This document shows, piece after piece, positions 59,504-64,000 of a DNA stretch of 64,000 nt. The stretch is taken from the NCBI GenBank assembly GCA_022496805.1, contig CM040103.1, forward strand, positions 20,746,820 through 20,810,819, given 5' to 3'. Every line of letters starts with the position of its first letter. Position 1 is the stretch's first letter. The translations under genes were made by a program, and so were the position numbers. The notes beneath the pieces are model-generated. The model searched no databases. It saw nothing but the letters and a program-made list of their open reading frames with translations, and was not told the DNA's origin. This DNA comes from Pohlia nutans. Taxonomy: Eukaryota; Streptophyta; Bryopsida; Bryales; Mniaceae.

Positions 59504-59868
59504 CATAACATTCAGTAGCCTTCAAAGAGGGTGCCTTTTAGTTTCATCCACCTTTATTATATGGAGTGACCAGTGATTTGTAATTGAATGAACTATATTG
59601 AATCAAATAAACAAGTACAAAACACTATTGAGTTGTGAATCAATCAAATAAACAATTGCAAAACATTGTTGAGTTGTGATTGAGTAAGTGCTTTTGAATA
59701 GTGCTCACCATGGTTGATTGCTCTTGCTTAATGCCACGTGTCCCCATAGCTACTAATTTGATGTGGAATATCCCACATCATTTCATTCGGAGGATGAAAT
59801 GATGTAGGATATTCCACATCATTCCATCCAGGAGAGGGCAACAGCCTGTAAGGTTACTGAATGTTATG
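59504..59868. mobile_element. CATAACATTCAGTA MITE family, copy 3, TSD GG, with known empty site
   Basis: 365 bp with ends CATAACATTCAGTAGCCTT and AAGGTTACTGAATGTTATG and an internal 23-nt hairpin stem starting TGGAATATCCCACATC. GG flanks both ends. The 33-kb paralogue shows CCCCGGTGCTG without the insertion, fixing the duplication at 2 bp. Confidence 0.88.
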
Positions 59869-60023
59869 GGTGTTGTTTTCCAACCGGACTCACCAGAAGA
59901 GGATCCTGAATTTGCAGTATAGTGTATCGTATTATATACTATATATCATACGGTATATCATATAATATATAGTATTCAATACAACATCTGGCATAGTAAT
60001 AGACCGTCTAACATACTACTAGT

Positions 60024-60231
60024 CACAGGAAGCTCATAATAGTTTCTTTGTGTGCATTTCCCTTTTAGCCTCACTTTTCCCAGTGAGCCTGAAGAGTTGA
60101 CACTTGTTAAAATTTCTTTTTACAAGCAAATGAGTCAACATTAAATTGATGAATAAACAGCTTTAAGACTCACTGGGAAAAGTGAGACTCGCAGGGAAAT
60201 CACAAAGGGAATCACATATGAGACCCTGGTG
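60024..60231. mobile_element. Harbinger-like MITE family H, copy 2, TSD AGT
   Basis: 208 bp, CACAGGAAGCTCATAATAG to CATATGAGACCCTGGTG, reversed relative to copy 1. AGT flanks both ends. Confidence 0.82.
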
Positions 60232-60541
60232 AGTACTGGCCAGCTTCACAACAAGTATCCTTGACCTCACTCACCCCTTGACAAACTTTATGGGATAAAT
60301 AGCTTGGCTTGAGAACATCGTGAGAATGTCATTGGAAACACAAAACGTTGCTCTCACCTCTAAAATGTTGTTCAAAGACAAACGTTTATCTCAAACGTTA
60401 CTTATAGACGTTGCAAAGCCCCCCACATTCTAGACTTACTGAGAGGATCCTCATAATTGGTATTTCCTTGCTCTCCATACCCACTCCAAGCATAATTATT
60501 CGTGAGACTCAAGGTTGCTCAATCGAAGGTCCGTTATTTAC

Positions 60542-60689
60542 ACAGTGAGACCGGGAGGCCATTACCCTGGGGTATTTTGAACGGTGATGTACAAATACCC
60601 TCCCCCTCGACCTACTTGTTTAGAAAGTTTGGGGGGGTAAATCTACATTGAAGGTAGCCTGGGGGTAATGGCCTCCCGTTCTTCCTGTG
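60542..60689. mobile_element. 148-bp MITE, TSD TTA
   Basis: Ends CACAGTGAGACCGGGAGGCC and, as complement, CACAGGAAGAACGGGAGGCC, with GGCCATTACCC on both arms. TTA flanks both sides. Confidence 0.8.
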
Positions 60690-61121
60690 TTACTAGTCAC
60701 ATCGACATGAATCACGTGAGCAGTCTGCATGTTTTATGGATCGGAATGACATGTAACAGACTAGTGTTTTTTCCCTCCGCCCAATTCAGGATCCTGCTTC
60801 ACCATTCCACGTGGGTTCACCGCTCAATCGATCCTTCAAGCTAGAATACCGGGTAGCAAAATCGCAGTGTAATTAACTTCAAGTAATGTCTTAACAATCT
60901 TGACGTTAGCGGGTGTCAAAGTGCAAGTATTCACGCCTAGCTTTTGCAACAAGCTTTGGAACGAGGACGTGGCTCATGTCTCCTTGTCATGAAGGATGCC
61001 TTAGTTAGAGAACTCCACAGTTTCAATTTGTTGGTTAGAATGCATTATATATCGAGGACCTCCCGTGCTGCACCTCTGGAGTAATGTCAACAGGAGGGAT
61101 ATTTATGGCGCAAAGGTCCCT

Positions 61122-61335
61122 CACAGGGAGCTCATATGGTTCCCTGTGTTGATTCCCCCATGAGTGTCACTTTTCCTTGTGATTTCAAGTTTTGAGATGT
61201 GTACAAAATCACTTGCTTAAGCTTAGTCACCTACTTGTAGAAGGAAAGTTTTAACATGTGTCGAGCTCTAAAGCTCAGATGGAAAGTGACACTCACAAGG
61301 GAATCAACACAAAGAAACCATATGAGACCATTGTG
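61122..61335. mobile_element. Harbinger-like MITE family H, copy 3, TSD CCT
   Basis: 214 bp, CACAGGGAGCTCATATGG to CATATGAGACCATTGTG. CCT flanks both ends. Confidence 0.82.
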
Positions 61336-62035
61336 CCTGATACTACATGTGTTCCCAATTTGTGTGTAGAAGGCTGCAACTATTTTGGTGAGGGTCTTAC
61401 AATTGTGGGCCTGGATATTAGGACGACAATATGTAGGAACTCCATCTTAGAGTCTCCATCAGAAGCTTGCATTCTGACACCCCTATTGTTTAGAATGGAG
61501 ATCACAAGTGCAAGAGCAAGTTGCTGTTATTGAAGGTTGTCAGCTGAGTACGTGAGCTTTCACGCACACAACGACCTAAAATTAATTTCAAGGAATTTGA
61601 AACTATAGAGTCATTGGAGGGTTGAGATTTGGCGAAAGTAATTAACTAGCATGATAAGATTAATTTGCTCTGTTTCTGCAACCCTATCTGGCTCGAGCTT
61701 TGAGGCTGCCAGTGGCGTATCTACAGTTTCTGGAACCTAATTTCACTCATCCTGTCTCTGCTTTGGATCTCCGTTGGGTTCCATTCCAGCTATGCGAAGT
61801 GGCGCCGTTTGACTCACAAAGCAGTGAAAAGCGACGCCTTCTCCTTGTAGTGCTAGGATTGTAGATTTAATTTAACGAATATGGTGATCTAAAGTTATGG
61901 AGAGACTGTTGTACTATACACAATCCGAAAGCACCCATCTTCCAGTCAGATTTAATTTGTTGTGGCAGGATGAGGCTGCAATCGTTCATCAGCTCAGAGA
62001 ATGTGGTTCACTTTTACTGATCGTGGATGAACAAC
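61336..62035. other. Intergenic, with a CACTA end fragment at 61798-61851
   Basis: GCAGTGAAAAGCGACGCC followed by TTCTCCTTGTAGTG is one terminus of the 7262-7443 CACTA family without its partner. No gene is seen. Confidence 0.5.
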
Positions 62036-62585
62036 TAACCCTTTAATGTCCCCATTCAACACTGTTTTGAAAGATTCAGTTATAAAATGTTCGATGAAAA
62101 AAAGAAATGGAGTTGATGTACAAAGAAAAGTTGTAAATGTCACTGTGAAGATCACATTTGTACGGTTGGATTCATCATGTTTATTATTAATATTTTTTAA
62201 TTAATTCTGCAAGGTTTTTTCTTAAAATTCAATTAAAAATCCAAAATCAATACAAAAAATTAAAAAATATTGCACTAAAATTGGAATAACATGCACTACA
62301 AGATAGTATGGTTTCCATTATTTGATTCTACTTATTGTGGAAAATCATGTTTAAGGTCTCACTTTTTGAACCAAAATGAAAACTTGACATAAACCACTTT
62401 TGTTATTAAATTTCAAAACTTCACAATATCTTATTTTGAAAATCCATACTGTCCAAATGATAGTCAACTAGCACAAGAATCAAGAGAGTTCTGAATGAAT
62501 GAAAAACATCACCATATGTGGTAAAGGGACGCGTCAGAAATCATCTAGAGTTCACAATATGAAAGCTGGCGCGCCAAAGGGTTAA
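62036..62585. mobile_element. TTAACCC-end element
   Basis: About 550 bp, TAACCCTTTAATGTCCCC to GGCGCGCCAAAGGGTTAA. The interior is shared in reverse with 57907-58210. Confidence 0.5.
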
Positions 62586-64000
62586 AAGACCAAATAAAAA
62601 CAAAATCAAACTTCTTCCTCTTCATGATGTGCCACCACCATCTCAAAAACAAGACTCCGTAAGGTTTTGTGCCATCGCTGAACTGTGCCTGGCATTTTTA
62701 CTGGCACAGAATCTCACCTACAGGTGCACTTACAGCAGAATTTTTGATTGAAGCTTCTTCCACTTGATAGATGTGAGGGCTCCAATGATAATATAATGAG
62801 ACTTAGTGTCAATCGAGGACAGCAGCCCAAATGCAAAGTTGGAAGAATTTTAGGCACAAGCAAAGAAATTGAATAAGAAATGGAGCAGATTATTTAACCC
62901 AGACAATGCAAGCCCCATGGGCTTGGTTTTATTTTGGGAGAATTTTCTACTTCATTGTATCAAATGGGGTTTTTGAAATGCCAAACCGAGCACCTTAGAG
63001 AGATCTATACTTCTTAAGTTTAGAATAGAGCCAAAGTAAATTAAAAACAAAATCATGCTTAAAACGGAATTTAAAAGAGATTTTGGGTGTGGTATCAGGA
63101 AAGCTTATGTCGTTTAAGGGTTAATAACTTCCTATCCTTTGATGACATAGTCGGTGATAAAATGCACAGTAATTGTTTTGCTTCCAAAACAGCTGCAATT
63201 GGAGAAGGTATGATAGCATAGAGCTTCCTATACTCATCTTCATTGACAAAGAATAATTTTTTGCATAAAGTTCCACAACATCATGAAGATTCTTTGGAGG
63301 CGTGGCATGACTCAAAAACTAGCCAATTCAATTTTTATTTAAAAAAAGCTTAAACATGTTCAATAGAATCTTGAGGTTAGTTGATTAGGAGACTAAGCAG
63401 TAAGCAAGACACTCCATTACTTCACATGGTTGCTTCTAAAATCAGTCTTGAACAATTTTAGATGTGTGCACAAAAGCATTGTCTTGTGCTCAAAAAACTG
63501 AGTGAATACACATACTCAATTTTGATATGTTGTATCTTCAAATTTATCAACACAATTTGTCGTTTTCCACTTGGATGTTCTTTATTACTTCATGCTTTAG
63601 AATTTTTATTGGTAAAGTTTTTGAATTTTTCCATTTGTTCTCATCGAATTATAAATTTATTGCAATTGATTGGCTAGTTTTTGAGTCAGTCACTAGTCTG
63701 CATGTCATAGCACCTAACGGACTATCTATCCAAATATAAAAGTAAATTCAAGTATATTTTTAGAATATTTCAACATATTCAAAAAATGTTTTTTTAATAT
63801 TAAAACCCTAATATGTTCAACTCCAACAACGCAAAAGGACCATCTTGTTTACCTGTCCATGTCCAAAACTTAAGGCACATTCAATGATTCAAATTTATCC
63901 AATATGAGACTTTTAGTAACATGTGTCGTCACAAAAGACCACCCACGCACCCATTAGATTGATAAAGACTTCAATGATGAATAAACATACATAATATTCA
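62586..64000. other. Intergenic DNA to the window edge
   Basis: A TTAACCC-type end (CGTTTAAGGGTTAATAAC) occurs at 63109-63126. The minus frame 63315-63121 (NLHDVVELYAKNYSLSMKM) has no recognised domain. A GCTAGTTTTTGAGTC(A) inverted pair flanks 63309-63686. Confidence 0.35.

Overview
This is nuclear DNA of a land plant. Genes have many short GT-AG introns, the intergenic DNA is AT-rich, and the recognisable products are plant families: an ascorbate-type cytochrome b561, a peroxisomal beta-oxidation multifunctional protein, a DUF1221-type protein kinase and a DA1-like LIM/peptidase module. The short introns, the kinase family and the dominance of small DNA transposons suggest a non-seed plant (moss, other bryophyte or lycophyte). 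That placement is inference.

Layout. 1-3157 (-): the greater part of a Mutator-type (MULE) transposase gene with a C-terminal SWIM zinc finger, broken by two in-frame stops. 3849-5462 (+): a cytochrome b561 gene with small leader exons; its last-exon end and 3' flank are tandemly duplicated and hold two element insertions. 5.9-12.5 kb: nested TIR elements and one retroposon scar. 12.54-19.38 kb (+): a complete 18-coding-exon multifunctional protein gene (735 aa, C-terminal SRL) with a leader intron made of a degenerate tandem repeat that contains a hAT-type insertion. 19.4-29 kb: repeats, including an inverted segmental duplication partner of 42.4-43.4 kb, a ~860-bp near-perfect hairpin and an array derived from its edge. 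29.2-32.9 kb (-): weak exons of an unrecognised gene. 33.3 kb (+): a gene-fragment exon split by a MULE-type MITE. 35.8-40.1 kb (-): a nine-exon gene joining DUF1221, a protein kinase domain and a DA1-like region. 41-64 kb: element-dominated DNA with decayed coding relics, including a second, badly decayed copy of the MULE transposase at 51.67-52.57 kb.

Most notable result: the kinase-DA1 gene. All eight intron junctions keep the reading frame and fuse DUF1221 plus kinase to the LIM-like and peptidase parts of DA1. The peptidase zinc motif is degenerate (CEFMR where DA1 has HEMMH). In this copy a TGA sits where a Trp codon is expected and there is a one-base frameshift, so it appears to be a recent pseudogene of a fusion architecture.

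Second theme: the window is a dense record of small DNA transposons. Target-site duplications are readable for about eight TIR groups: hAT (8 bp), MULE (9 bp), CACTA (3 bp), several 3-bp Harbinger-like groups, and a hairpin-bearing family with 2-bp duplications of differing sequence. For three insertions the pre-insertion site survives elsewhere in the window. A very abundant group shares TTAACCCCTAAACG-like ends.
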